A stretch of 50,578 nucleotides of DNA from Treponema sp. UBA3649 (GCA_002373325.1 DFKI01000090.1:1-50578); one strand, 5' to 3'; counted from the first letter of the stretch, positions 23,281 through 32,433 are shown. The notes: generated by a model not told the origin, from the sequence alone. Program-made: numbers and translations.

Positions 23281-25101
23281 ATGGTAAATCCTGAAAATCC
23301 GTTGGTAATACAGTCAGACAGATCTCTCATGCTTGATGTCCATGCTCCGAAATCAGAGGAGTGCAGAAACGCGTTGATTCCCTTCGCGGAGCTGGAGCGT
23401 TCACCCGAGCATTGGCACACTTACAAGCTTACGGCCCTTTCTTTGTGGAATGCTGCGAGCGCAGGATTCTCTTCTGAAAAAGTGATTGGCGTGCTTGAGA
23501 AATATTCCCGCTACGAGCTTCCCCAGTCTGTTTCCGTGTGGATTTTGGAGACTGCCGAGAGATTTGGAAAAATTCGCCTTGTGCCGGGACCGAAGATTTC
23601 AAGAGAAGAGAACGGAAAGGAATCTGTGGAGGAGTTTTTATATCTTGTCTGCGCGAACCATTTGATTTTCAGACAGATTGACCACAGCATGGCATTGAAA
23701 AAATTTCTTGCTCCTGCAAATTACGAGACACCCGAAAATGATTGTGTTAGCGTGAGCGATGATGAGAAAAAATTCTGTTTCATTCTGAATCTGACCGACC
23801 GTGGCACAATCAAGCAGCAGCTTCTTTCTATGAACTGGCCGGTGAAGGATGACGTTCCTCTTGTGGACGGAGAGCATCTGGGCATTGAACTTCGGGAAAC
23901 GACTCTCGGCGGAAAGACTTTTGAAATCCGCGATTATCAGAAAATGGCGGCACAGGCATTGGTCGGTGACAAGGGACCCGGGACTGGATTCGGAACCATC
24001 GTGCTTCCGTGCGGCGCGGGAAAAACCATCGTTGGAATGAAACTCATGTCCATGCTCCAGACGAACACCCTGATTGTGACGACGAACATCACTGCGGTCC
24101 ATCAGTGGATTGACGAGCTCCTTGACAAAACTTTTTTGACCTCCGATCAGATTGCGGAGTACACGGGCGAGTCAAAATCAATCAAGCCGGTAACTGTCGC
24201 GACTTACCAGGTGCTCACTTGGCGGCCTGACAAAGAGGGACCTTATCCGCATTTTTCGCTTTTCAGAAAAAACAACTGGGGACTGATTATTTACGATGAG
24301 GTGCACATGCTTCCGGCTCCTGTTTTCAGAGTTGCGGCGGAGATTCAGGCGGTGCGTCGTGTGGGACTTACTGCGACTTTGGTTCGTGAGGACGGATGCG
24401 AGGGACACGTTTTTTCTTTGGTCGGTCCGAAGCGATACGATGTGCCCTGGAAGGAGCTTGAGAAAGAAAGGTGGATTGCATCGGCAGAGTGCGTGGAGGT
24501 GAGACTTCCCTTGCCCGAAAGTCTTGGACTTGATTATGCCGACGGATCGAAAAGGGAGCAGAACAAGATTGCCGCGACGAATCCAGACAAAATAAAAATT
24601 GCACGTGAGCTTGTGGAGCTTTTTCCCGACGACAAGATTCTGGTGATCGGTCAGTATCTGGATCAGCTTGATGAAATCTCCAAGACCCTCAACGCTCCGC
24701 TGATTACGGGGAAGACAAAAAATTCTGACCGTGATAAAATCTACGCGGAATTCAGGCAGGGAAAAATCAATGTGCTTGTCGTGAGCAAGGTTGCGAATTT
24801 TGCGATTGATCTTCCAGACGCGAGCATGGCCATTGAGGTGAGCGGTACTTTTGGATCCCGGCAGGAGGAGGCTCAGAGACTCGGAAGGCTTTTGCGACCC
24901 AAGCAGAGAACGGCTCGCTTTTTTACTCTTGTGACGAGGGGAACCGTGGACGAGGAGTTCGGAACCAAAAGGCAGAAATTTTTGGGCGAGCAGGGATATG
25001 CCTACAGAATCATCCGCTATGTTGATAAAAAAAGTTTTGACGAGCTTTCGGATCCTAAGATGATTGAGTGCCGCCCGGGAGATAAAAATGATGCAGAATG
25101 A
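23281..25101 (+). CDS. XPB/Rad25-family DNA helicase
   Basis: A 606-residue superfamily 2 helicase of the bacterial XPB type. The N-terminal 110 residues form a helicase-associated module (VIGVLEKYSRYELPQSVSVW) also found in the next gene. The helicase core has a Q-like motif (IRDYQKMAAQALVG), Walker A LPCGAGKTIVG (Lys248), motif Ia NITAVHQWIDEL, Walker B DEVH (339-342), motif III GLTATLVREDG, and motif VI QRLGRLLRPKQ. XPB enzymes unwind or translocate DNA in repair; a 3'-5' polarity and a repair role are inferred from the family. The start ATG has only AAGG three bases away, too close to serve, and the -10 box is adjacent, suggesting a leaderless mRNA. It overlaps the partner gene by 14 bases. 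Confidence 0.92.
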   Translation: MVNPENPLVIQSDRSLMLDVHAPKSEECRNALIPFAELERSPEHWHTYKLTALSLWNAASAGFSSEKVIGVLEKYSRYELPQSVSVWILETAERFGKIRLVPGPKISREENGKESVEEFLYLVCANHLIFRQIDHSMALKKFLAPANYETPENDCVSVSDDEKKFCFILNLTDRGTIKQQLLSMNWPVKDDVPLVDGEHLGIELRETTLGGKTFEIRDYQKMAAQALVGDKGPGTGFGTIVLPCGAGKTIVGMKLMSMLQTNTLIVTTNITAVHQWIDELLDKTFLTSDQIAEYTGESKSIKPVTVATYQVLTWRPDKEGPYPHFSLFRKNNWGLIIYDEVHMLPAPVFRVAAEIQAVRRVGLTATLVREDGCEGHVFSLVGPKRYDVPWKELEKERWIASAECVEVRLPLPESLGLDYADGSKREQNKIAATNPDKIKIARELVELFPDDKILVIGQYLDQLDEISKTLNAPLITGKTKNSDRDKIYAEFRQGKINVLVVSKVANFAIDLPDASMAIEVSGTFGSRQEEAQRLGRLLRPKQRTARFFTLVTRGTVDEEFGTKRQKFLGEQGYAYRIIRYVDKKSFDELSDPKMIECRPGDKNDAE

Positions 25102-27202
25102 AAGGACTGAGCGTGTGCTTATGTGGCGCGAGTATTTGTCGAAGATGCCCACCGAGGATTTTCTTGACAAAGTGCGTGTCTGCCTTGGTGAGATAAAAAC
25201 TCCTTTCAACAAACAAAAACTCATGGACTCTTTTTCTGATTTTTTATGTCGTCCGGAGAATAAAAAAAATATGCTTGCCCTGCTCGGAAAAAAAGATCTC
25301 AGAATCCTCTCTCTGATTCATCTTGTGCCGGGAACCACAAAAAAAAGAATCCGTGATTTTTTCAAGGGACAGGCGACGAGACGGCAACTGAACGAGCATA
25401 TCTTCAATCTGGAGGAGCGCAACTTGATTTTTTCAAGGACTTTTCCAGAGGACTCCGATGCAGTTCTTCTTTTGAATCCTGTTTTTGAGTCCGACATTTC
25501 TCCTCTTCTTTCCATGGATCTTTTGGTCTCTCCTGAAAGTCTTCCTGTTGAAAAAAAGATGGAAGTGAGTTCGGATTCGTTTGAAGTCTCGCAATATTTT
25601 TTTGCTGCGTTCATTTCGTTCATTCTCACGCATCCTGATTTGTGCAAGGCGGACGGAAAACTACGGAAAAAAATCGTCCGTGATTTTGAGATTGTATGCG
25701 GCACTGAGGAAACGGAGAATGCGGGCACGGAGACTCAGATTCAGATTTTGACCGACGCGCTCAGAAACCTGCAAATCCTGCATGAAAAAGACGGCGGATT
25801 TTTTGTTGACTGGCAGAGACTGAATCAGTTTGCGCAGATGCCAGAGACTCACCGGTTGATTTTTTTGTGTGCGGCTTCAAGCGGAAATATTTTGTCGAGA
25901 CGCAGCCTTCAGTCTAACGCACAGCTTTTGATGGACACGCTTTTTTCCATGGGGGAGGGGGCTTACACGGAGGAGACTCTTCTAAGGCTTTCATCGCTGA
26001 TTAATCTTCGCTCTAAAAATTTATCTTCTGCCGGCCCCACGAGGTTTGAGCTTCTGATGAGGGACGCGGAGTCGGACGGGGAAAATGAAACTTCGCTTGG
26101 AATGATGGGAGCAATGATTTCTTCCTGCATGTCGCTCGGCATTTTAAAAAAAATTGGAACCGGAAAGGACGGAGAGAATCTTTTTCAGCTCGCTGATTTT
26201 TTCAAGAAAACCAATCTGTCTCAGGAGGGTGAAAAAAAAGTTCTGAGCATTGACGCTGGATTTTCCGTCACTGTGATGCCGGGTCTGAGTCTTTCGGAAC
26301 TTCTTGAGATTGTCCGCTGCATGGACATAAGGCATATTGATGTGGCGCTTGTTTTTGAAATCTCAAGACACTCTGTGATACGGGCCTTCGACATGGGAAT
26401 GAAAAGCGGCGACGTGATTTCCATCCTTGAAAAATATTCCCTCTATGATTTGCCTCAGAGTCTTGTGGTCAGCGTTGAGGATTGGTTCAATTCCTACGAT
26501 TCGGCGACTTTGTTCAAGGGATATGTTCTCAGGCTTTCGGAGCAGAATCAGGTGATGGTGGAAAAAAATTCTGTGCTCGCTCCTCACATCGTCGAAAAAC
26601 TTTCGCAGGGAATTTATCTCATGGATTTTGTTTCGGATGAAGATGCAAGATCCGCAATTGAGGCATCCGGTCTTGAGTACATAGGCAAGGTGAAGTCGCT
26701 TGAGAAAAATACCATGCCCCTTGGCTTCCCGATTTTAAGAAAAAACATGTATACCCTGTCCCGGTATGCGGAAAAAAAATCTTCCGTGGAGACATCTGAC
26801 GATACGCCGGAAAAGCTCATCTCACACATGAAGTCCTGCCTGAAAAAAATGAATCTTCCTTCTGAAAAGGAGGAGTTTCTTTCGCAGAGAATTGAGAGAC
26901 GGCTGATTGTGAATGAGTCGCAGCTTCAGGAATCTTCCATCCGCTTTGACAGGGTTGAGGCTTTTGCGATGGACTATGCTGGAAAACTTTACGTGATTGA
27001 ATGTGCGATGCAAAACGGATCTCTTTTGGAAATTGATTTGAACGGAGAACGGTGCGCGATAGTGGGTGAGCCTGTTCGTCTTGAGAAAAACCATGGGGAG
27101 GCAGTGCTCACGATTTGTCCGGATGACAATGGTGTGACGGTGGATATTTCTGTCGCCGCAGCATCCAGAGTGAAGAGGGTACGTGAGAAAATCAATTACT
27201 GA
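25088..27202 (+). CDS. Helicase-associated (XPB/Ssl2 N-terminal-like, Helicase_C_3) protein
   Basis: About 704 residues, starting at ATG 25088 behind GGGAG and overlapping the XPB stop by 14 bases, which implies translational coupling. There is no Walker A or DEAH motif. The N-terminal half is helical with winged-helix-like stretches (KKRIRDFFKGQATRRQLNEH). Residues near 385-560 carry the Helicase_C_3 module (VTVMPGLSLSELLEIVRCMD, GDVISILEKYSLYDLPQSLV) shared with the XPB N-terminus. Proteins of this kind accompany XPB in actinobacteria and spirochaetes and probably act as its non-catalytic partner or DNA-binding adaptor; the mechanism is not established. The gene is A-rich with several A7-A8 runs, but the frame is intact. 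Confidence 0.82.
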   Translation: MMQNERTERVLMWREYLSKMPTEDFLDKVRVCLGEIKTPFNKQKLMDSFSDFLCRPENKKNMLALLGKKDLRILSLIHLVPGTTKKRIRDFFKGQATRRQLNEHIFNLEERNLIFSRTFPEDSDAVLLLNPVFESDISPLLSMDLLVSPESLPVEKKMEVSSDSFEVSQYFFAAFISFILTHPDLCKADGKLRKKIVRDFEIVCGTEETENAGTETQIQILTDALRNLQILHEKDGGFFVDWQRLNQFAQMPETHRLIFLCAASSGNILSRRSLQSNAQLLMDTLFSMGEGAYTEETLLRLSSLINLRSKNLSSAGPTRFELLMRDAESDGENETSLGMMGAMISSCMSLGILKKIGTGKDGENLFQLADFFKKTNLSQEGEKKVLSIDAGFSVTVMPGLSLSELLEIVRCMDIRHIDVALVFEISRHSVIRAFDMGMKSGDVISILEKYSLYDLPQSLVVSVEDWFNSYDSATLFKGYVLRLSEQNQVMVEKNSVLAPHIVEKLSQGIYLMDFVSDEDARSAIEASGLEYIGKVKSLEKNTMPLGFPILRKNMYTLSRYAEKKSSVETSDDTPEKLISHMKSCLKKMNLPSEKEEFLSQRIERRLIVNESQLQESSIRFDRVEAFAMDYAGKLYVIECAMQNGSLLEIDLNGERCAIVGEPVRLEKNHGEAVLTICPDDNGVTVDISVAAASRVKRVREKINY

Positions 27203-27243
27203 CCGGGGATTGAACATGCGGAAAATTTGTGGTATTGTCTTTT

Positions 27244-29904
27244 ATGCGTTTAGATTTTAAAATCAAAGACAAGAAATTTTCAAGCAGGATTCTTCTTCCG
27301 CTTCTTTTGCTCGCCATCGTAATTTTTCCTTGTAACTCCCATGATTCAAATTTTCTGATAAATTTAAAAGAAGAAAAAAACGGCGGCAATCCGGATTTTA
27401 GTTCGGAGAGCATGGACGTTATGAAAATGTCGGGACAGCTGAGTACCGGGGAAAAAATCTCCCTGCTTTTTATGCCCGTGATTGAGAATCCTGAAAGCCC
27501 TGTTTTTGATTCCGAAAAAAGTTCCTCCGTGTTCCCGGGAGGATTCATGCTCTCGGAAGAATTGTTCAAAAATCCTGAGCGGGTTTACAAAAAGATTTCC
27601 GTTCTGAAAAATAAATTCGCTTTTTTTGCAAACGCATCTGATTCAGAAATTCCGCCTTTCGTCTCTTGTTTTGCAAAAACTACGGTGCTTGAGAAAATGG
27701 GAACTGTCCTTCCTGATCCTCATCTGGTCGGTGCGAGCGGAAGCAAATACATCGCGTCCCTTTACGCCTCGCTGATTGAAAAAAAATATTCCGCTCTGGG
27801 CATAAACCTTCTTTTGCCGGACACTCAGGAAAAATCTTTTTGCGATGATCAAAATCTGAACCTTTCGCTGCAAAGGACATTCTCGGAAAAACTTTTCCAT
27901 GCCGAAAATCCTTTTTCCTTTCATGCGCTTACTCTTTCTAGCGATGAGAATCTTGTTTCTGATTTTGCCGATGGTTTGAAAAAAGGCGCGGATTTTTTTC
28001 TCGTGGCTGATTTTTTTTGCGATGAGTCAGGTGAGGATAATTTTTCGTCGGCCATAAAAAAACTTTCCGATTATGCTAAGGCGGATAAAGAACTTCTTTC
28101 CCTGATTGATTCTGCCGTGAAAAAAAATCTCTCGTTGAAAAAAAATGATTCTGAAAATTCCTCCTGGAAGACCGACAAAAAAAGCGACGTGAAAATCCTC
28201 AGTGAAATCTGCACGTCCGGTCTGACCCTCGTAAAAAACAAGAGGGGATTTTTTCCCCTGGGTCTTGCGTCAAGAAAAAAGGTCCTGATTGTCTATCCGC
28301 CTGAGGAAAAAAAATCCGTTGATGAGACCGTGAGGAAGATAAAAAAAATCCGCGGGACAAAATTATCTTTCAGGCTCGCAGATTTTAATTCAGCGTCAAA
28401 AATACGCGGGCACTTCGATTACCTCATCTGCGTGAACAAATCGGCTCCGGGTGCTTTTTTGAGGAATCTGTTTTTAAGCTGCGGCACTTCGGTTACGGTG
28501 CAGTGCGGTGTCTCAATCCCTTCCGAGCTTTATGAGCTTTCCGATTCCGTCCTTCTCTGCTACGGGACAGGCTCATCCCTTGAGAACAACATCGCGATTT
28601 CTCCTGCACTGAAAATTATTTTCGGATGCAATCCGTACGCTTTTTCACCGGAAGGATTTTTGCCAGTGGAAATCAATTTGGATAGGCTATCATCAGGTGA
28701 TAGTATTTGCCTTGAGAAAAATCATGGCATCATGAACTGGACAGATATTTTGAGCAAAAAGACCATGCGCGGAATCTGGTTCTCATACTTTGACTGGGCT
28801 GCCCTTCCAAAAAATCAAGAGGATTTTACGTCGGAGGTTTCTTTGATGATGGAAAAAATCTCATCGCTCGGTCTCAACACTTTGATTCTTCACGCGCACA
28901 GCCATTCCGACTCTTATTATAAAAAATCAGCTCTCTTTCCTGTTTCGAAATTTTTGCTCGGGGATGACGGATCGGAGCCTGATTTTGATCCTTACGAAAT
29001 AATGATTGATGCGGCACACAAAAAAAATATTTCCGTCCACGCGTGGTTCAATCCCTACCGGGTGACGGGAGCCGGAGTGGGACGGGACTTTTTTAAGGAA
29101 GGGAGCATAATCTGCGGGTGGCTTAATTCCGGAGATGACTCAAGGAAAATCCTCCTGCACAAGGGACAGTATTATCTGAACCCGTCGATCCCCGAAGTCA
29201 GGGAAAAGATTACGGACTGCGTGCGTGACTTTGTGAAAAGCTATGACGTGGACGGAATTCAGTTCGACGATTATTTTTATCCAATGCTCGATGATTACGA
29301 TGAAGATCTTTCTTTTGACAAGGCGGAGTACGACGCAAGCGGAACTGAGATGAGCCTGCTTGAGTGGAGAAGAAAAAATGTGAGCGACTTGATTTCCTCG
29401 GTTTACAAAGCTGTGCATGAGGAAAAAGCAGAGGTCGTTTTCGGGGTGAGTCCCGCAGGAAATCTTTCGAACCTCAGAAGCAGCTGGCAGTATTTTGCGG
29501 ACGTGGACAAGTGGATGAGCGAGCCGTGCTATGTTGATTTTATCCTCCCTCAGCTTTACTGGGGCTTTGAGCTCAGGACGGGAAACGGAAATTTGAGTCC
29601 CTACGCTTTTGAGAGCGTCCTTGAGTCATGGACTTCTCTTCCGAGAATTGACTCTGTTGATCTGAACGTGGGACTTGCCTTGTACAGGGCGGGGACGGAT
29701 GTGGCCGACAACAACGAGACGAGCGAGTGGCTTTCACATAACGACATCATTCTGCGGCAGATACAGACGCTCGGTGAAAATGAGGATGTCTCAGGATTCG
29801 CTCTTTTTGACTACCGTGATTTGTTCAGGAGCGAGGCGAGGGACGAGGTTTTGAATTTCGCGTCGAACCTCACGGATGGAATTTTCAATTCCGAAGATTT
29901 TTAG
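27244..29904 (+). CDS. Fusion of a degenerate GH3/NagZ-like module with a GHL10 (DUF187) glycosidase-like domain
   Basis: About 886 residues. The N-terminus has a basic segment and hydrophobic helix (ILLPLLLLAIVIFPC), a signal anchor or relaxed lipoprotein signal. Residues 50-280 resemble the NagZ barrel (SLLFMPVIEN..., DPHLVGASGSKYIASLYASL, LGINLLLPDT), but the KH[FI]PG...DSH catalytic segment is absent. Residues 315-480 resemble the GH3 C-terminal domain (GLTLVKNKRGFFPL). From about 500 comes an intact GHL10 domain: MRGIWFSYFDWAALP, LGLNTLILHAHSHSDSYY, VHAWFNPYRV, DVDGIQFDDYFYP. GHL10 proteins act on or near cell-envelope glycans. No clear ribosome-binding site precedes ATG 27244; GTG 27229 is an alternative. 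A 14-codon ORF at 27216 with GGGGA upstream overlaps the start and might couple translation. Confidence 0.75.
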   Translation: MRLDFKIKDKKFSSRILLPLLLLAIVIFPCNSHDSNFLINLKEEKNGGNPDFSSESMDVMKMSGQLSTGEKISLLFMPVIENPESPVFDSEKSSSVFPGGFMLSEELFKNPERVYKKISVLKNKFAFFANASDSEIPPFVSCFAKTTVLEKMGTVLPDPHLVGASGSKYIASLYASLIEKKYSALGINLLLPDTQEKSFCDDQNLNLSLQRTFSEKLFHAENPFSFHALTLSSDENLVSDFADGLKKGADFFLVADFFCDESGEDNFSSAIKKLSDYAKADKELLSLIDSAVKKNLSLKKNDSENSSWKTDKKSDVKILSEICTSGLTLVKNKRGFFPLGLASRKKVLIVYPPEEKKSVDETVRKIKKIRGTKLSFRLADFNSASKIRGHFDYLICVNKSAPGAFLRNLFLSCGTSVTVQCGVSIPSELYELSDSVLLCYGTGSSLENNIAISPALKIIFGCNPYAFSPEGFLPVEINLDRLSSGDSICLEKNHGIMNWTDILSKKTMRGIWFSYFDWAALPKNQEDFTSEVSLMMEKISSLGLNTLILHAHSHSDSYYKKSALFPVSKFLLGDDGSEPDFDPYEIMIDAAHKKNISVHAWFNPYRVTGAGVGRDFFKEGSIICGWLNSGDDSRKILLHKGQYYLNPSIPEVREKITDCVRDFVKSYDVDGIQFDDYFYPMLDDYDEDLSFDKAEYDASGTEMSLLEWRRKNVSDLISSVYKAVHEEKAEVVFGVSPAGNLSNLRSSWQYFADVDKWMSEPCYVDFILPQLYWGFELRTGNGNLSPYAFESVLESWTSLPRIDSVDLNVGLALYRAGTDVADNNETSEWLSHNDIILRQIQTLGENEDVSGFALFDYRDLFRSEARDEVLNFASNLTDGIFNSEDF

Positions 29905-29924
29905 TTTTAAAACTTTTCCGGCTC

Positions 29925-29953
29925 TTGACATTTTTTTTTAATAGTGCTAGATT
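29925..29953 (+). promoter_or_regulatory. Sigma-70 promoter of glnN
   Basis: Perfect TTGACA (29925-29930), 17 bases, TAGATT (29948-29953) preceded by TGC, an extended -10. Transcription should start near 29960. Confidence 0.7.
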
Positions 29954-29961
29954 CTAATCAA

Positions 29962-30019
29962 ACATCAAAGGCGATGTGAACTGTATTTTTTTAACTACGG
30001 ATTCACAGCGCCTTTTTTT
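29962..30019 (+). promoter_or_regulatory. Leader attenuator of glnN: intrinsic terminator with competing hexaloop hairpin
   Basis: Terminator: AAAGGCG (29967-29973) with CGCCTTT (30009-30015), one mismatch, TGTGAA (29975-29980) with TTCACA (30002-30007), 21-base loop, then an uninterrupted T-run to 30019. It begins about ten bases after the predicted start site and lies about 55 bases before the glnN start codon. Competing hairpin: ACATC (29962-29966), loop AAAGGC, GATGT (29973-29977). Its six-base loop is the 5' arm of the terminator, so the two structures exclude each other. The loop has A at position 1 and G at position 4, as in hairpins bound by ANTAR antiterminators, but only one such hairpin is present where known sites have two. 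Confidence 0.75.
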
Positions 30020-30075
30020 ATTTTCAAATCAAATGTTGCCTCCGAAAATCTTTCGCTGGCGGCAAGGAGGAAAGT

Positions 30076-32172
30076 ATGGCTGTAATCAATGTTCCGGAAC
30101 TGTTCGGCTCGAATGTGTTCAATCAGCACGTTATGAAGGAGCGTCTTCCAAAAGAAACGTTCAAGGCTTTGAAACGCACTTTGGACAATGGGGAGGCTCT
30201 GAATCTGGATGTGGCGAATCAGGTGGCGCACGCCATGAAGGAATGGGCCATTGAAAAGGGAGCCACTCACTTCGCCCACTGGTTCCAGCCTCTTACGGGA
30301 ATCACCGCGGAAAAACACGACAGCTTCATCAATCCCACGGACGACGGCTCTGTGATTATGACATTCAGCGGAAAGGAGCTTGTGAAGGGTGAGCCCGACG
30401 CATCGTCATTTCCGTCCGGAGGAACACGCGCGACTTTTGAGGCCCGGGGATATACGGTCTGGGATCCGACGGTCTATCCTTTTGTGAAGGAACATACTCT
30501 CTGCATTCCGACCGCATTCTGCTCATACACGGGTGAGGCGCTCGACAAAAAAACTCCGCTTCTCCGCTCGATGGAGGCTCTCAACAAGCAGGGACTCAGA
30601 ATCCTCCGTCTTTTCGGAAATACCACAGCCGCTCACATTTCGACAACCGTGGGACCTGAGCAGGAGTATTTTATCGTTGATGAAAAACTCTACAATCAGA
30701 GGAAAGACCTCCGCATGACGGGACGCACTTTGTTCGGAGCAAAACCGAGCAAGGGTCAGGAAATGGACGACCAGTATTTCGCCGCGCTCAAGGCAAGAAT
30801 CGTGGAGTACATGGAGGATTTGAACGAGACCCTTTGGAAATACGGAATCACGTCAAAGACAGAGCACAACGAGGTCGCACCCGCACAGCACGAGATGGCC
30901 CCGATTTTCTCCACCACGAACATCGCAGCCGACCAGAACCAGCTCACGATGGAGGTGATGAAAAAAGTCGCCCGCCGTCACGGTCTTGTCTGCCTCCTCC
31001 ACGAAAAACCCTTCGCGGGATTGAACGGAAGCGGAAAGCACAACAACTGGAGCATGGCGACCAACGAGGGAGAGAATCTTTTGGACCCGGGCGACACACC
31101 TGCGAAGAACGCACAGTTCATTCTTTTCGTAACAGCAATCGTTAAAGCAGTGGACGAGTATCAGGATTTGCTCAGGATTTCCGTCGCATCCGCAAGCAAC
31201 GACCATCGTCTTGGAGCGAACGAGGCACCGCCCGCAATCATCTCAATCTTCATGGGCGAGGAGCTTCAGGCTGTCCTTGAGTCAATCAAAAACGGAACTC
31301 ACTACGATGATGTCACGAAGAAAAAGATGACCCTTGGTGTTGACGCTCTTCCTCCGATCCCAAAGGACTCCACTGACAGAAACCGCACGTCGCCTTTCGC
31401 CTTCACCGGAAACAGATTCGAGTTCCGCTCCGTGGGCTCATCGCTTTCCATCTCCGGTCCGAACACGGTGCTTGACGCTATTGTCGCCTACGTGCTCAAG
31501 GGATTTGCGGATGAGCTTGAGGGGGCCGCTGATTTTGACAAGACTCTTGGTGATTTGATCAAGCGTGAGCTTAACGCACACTGGAGAATCATTTTCAACG
31601 GCAACGGATATGACGCGAGCTGGGTTACTGAGGCCGAGAAACGCGGGCTTCTGAATCTGCGAAATCTTCCCGAGGCCATGGAGCATTATATGGATCCGAA
31701 AAACATCAAGATGTTCATGGAGCTTGGAATCTACAACAAGACGGAGATTGAGAGCCACTACGAAATCAAGCTGGAAAAATATTGCCAGGTCCTGAACATC
31801 GAGGTGCAGACAATGCTTGAGATGATCAACAAGGACATTCTCCCTGCTTCATTCAAATACATGCAGGCAGTGAGCAAGACCGCGATCGATTTGAAATCTG
31901 TGGTTCCCGACGCGAAGTGCAAGGCCGAGACCTCATTGCTCAAGACTCTCGACGTGCTTACAGACGAGCTTGCAGCCAAGACCGACGAGTTGAATCAGAA
32001 ACATCTTGCCGCAAAGCAGTGCTCGGATTACATGAGCGAGGCAAAGGCTTACGCAAATACGGTTCTTCCTGCGATGGCGGAGGCACGTGCGGTCGCCGAT
32101 CAGATTGAGTCGCTTTTGGGTGAGGAGTACAAGCCATTCCCGAGCTACGAGGATCTGCTTTTCAGAATCTAA
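30076..32172 (+). CDS. glnN: Type III glutamine synthetase
   Basis: A 698-residue GSIII enzyme that makes glutamine from glutamate, ammonia and ATP, acting as a large cytoplasmic oligomer. Family features in order: an N-terminal GSIII-specific region (FAHWFQPLTGITAEKHDSF, FPSGGTRATFEARGYTVWD), GPEQEYFIVD with metal-binding Glu, NEVAPAQHEMAPIF (about 264-277), GLNGSGKHNNWSMAT with substrate-binding residues, and SVASASNDHRLGANEAPPAI. The length of about 700 residues separates it from GSI and GSII; GSIII is common in Bacteroides, Treponema and cyanobacteria and lacks the adenylylation site of GSI. AAGGAGG lies five bases before ATG 30076. It is monocistronic, with an attenuator in the leader and a strong terminator after the stop. 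Confidence 0.95.
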   Translation: MAVINVPELFGSNVFNQHVMKERLPKETFKALKRTLDNGEALNLDVANQVAHAMKEWAIEKGATHFAHWFQPLTGITAEKHDSFINPTDDGSVIMTFSGKELVKGEPDASSFPSGGTRATFEARGYTVWDPTVYPFVKEHTLCIPTAFCSYTGEALDKKTPLLRSMEALNKQGLRILRLFGNTTAAHISTTVGPEQEYFIVDEKLYNQRKDLRMTGRTLFGAKPSKGQEMDDQYFAALKARIVEYMEDLNETLWKYGITSKTEHNEVAPAQHEMAPIFSTTNIAADQNQLTMEVMKKVARRHGLVCLLHEKPFAGLNGSGKHNNWSMATNEGENLLDPGDTPAKNAQFILFVTAIVKAVDEYQDLLRISVASASNDHRLGANEAPPAIISIFMGEELQAVLESIKNGTHYDDVTKKKMTLGVDALPPIPKDSTDRNRTSPFAFTGNRFEFRSVGSSLSISGPNTVLDAIVAYVLKGFADELEGAADFDKTLGDLIKRELNAHWRIIFNGNGYDASWVTEAEKRGLLNLRNLPEAMEHYMDPKNIKMFMELGIYNKTEIESHYEIKLEKYCQVLNIEVQTMLEMINKDILPASFKYMQAVSKTAIDLKSVVPDAKCKAETSLLKTLDVLTDELAAKTDELNQKHLAAKQCSDYMSEAKAYANTVLPAMAEARAVADQIESLLGEEYKPFPSYEDLLFRI

Positions 32173-32212
32173 GCTGACAAAATCAGTTTAGGCTTTTAGG
32201 CTTTTAGCTCAT

Positions 32213-32249
32213 CACCGGTGGATTTTTTCTGCCGGTGTTTTTTATTTTT
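32213..32249 (+). terminator. Intrinsic terminator of glnN
   Basis: CACCGG (32213-32218) and CCGGTG (32232-32237) form a perfect stem with a 13-base loop, followed by TTTTTTATTTTT. Confidence 0.8.
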
Positions 32250-32257
32250 AATGAATT

Positions 32258-32306
32258 CTCCGTATTGCGAAAAAAGGTGGAAAGCCACTGAATTTCGCAA
32301 TAGGAG
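32258..32306. repeat. Long nested hairpin downstream of glnN
   Basis: CTCCGTATTGCGAAA (32258-32272) pairs with TTTCGCAATAGGAG (32293-32306), 14 pairs with one bulged G, and encloses a second perfect stem, GTGG (32277-32280) with CCAC (32285-32288). TTGTTTTTCTTT follows, so it could be a back-up terminator; the length and regularity also fit a decayed mobile palindrome. The rest of 32307-32433 shows no gene, only two TGTCATGGGGT repeats (32374, 32396) spaced 22 bases. Confidence 0.6.
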
Positions 32307-32433
32307 TTGTTTTTCTTTGCGGAAAAGTGAAGTCTTCCGTCGCATACAACTCTTTCCATCTGTCCCCATTATATGTCATGGGGTACGACAAACACTGTCA
32401 TGGGGTGAAATATTTTTCCGATATTTTTTGTGA

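Noticed and set aside
27216..27260. 14-codon ORF before the GH3/GHL10 fusion
   Set aside because: It has GGGGA upstream and overlaps the next start, but is too short to support as a gene without conservation; noted under the fusion gene.
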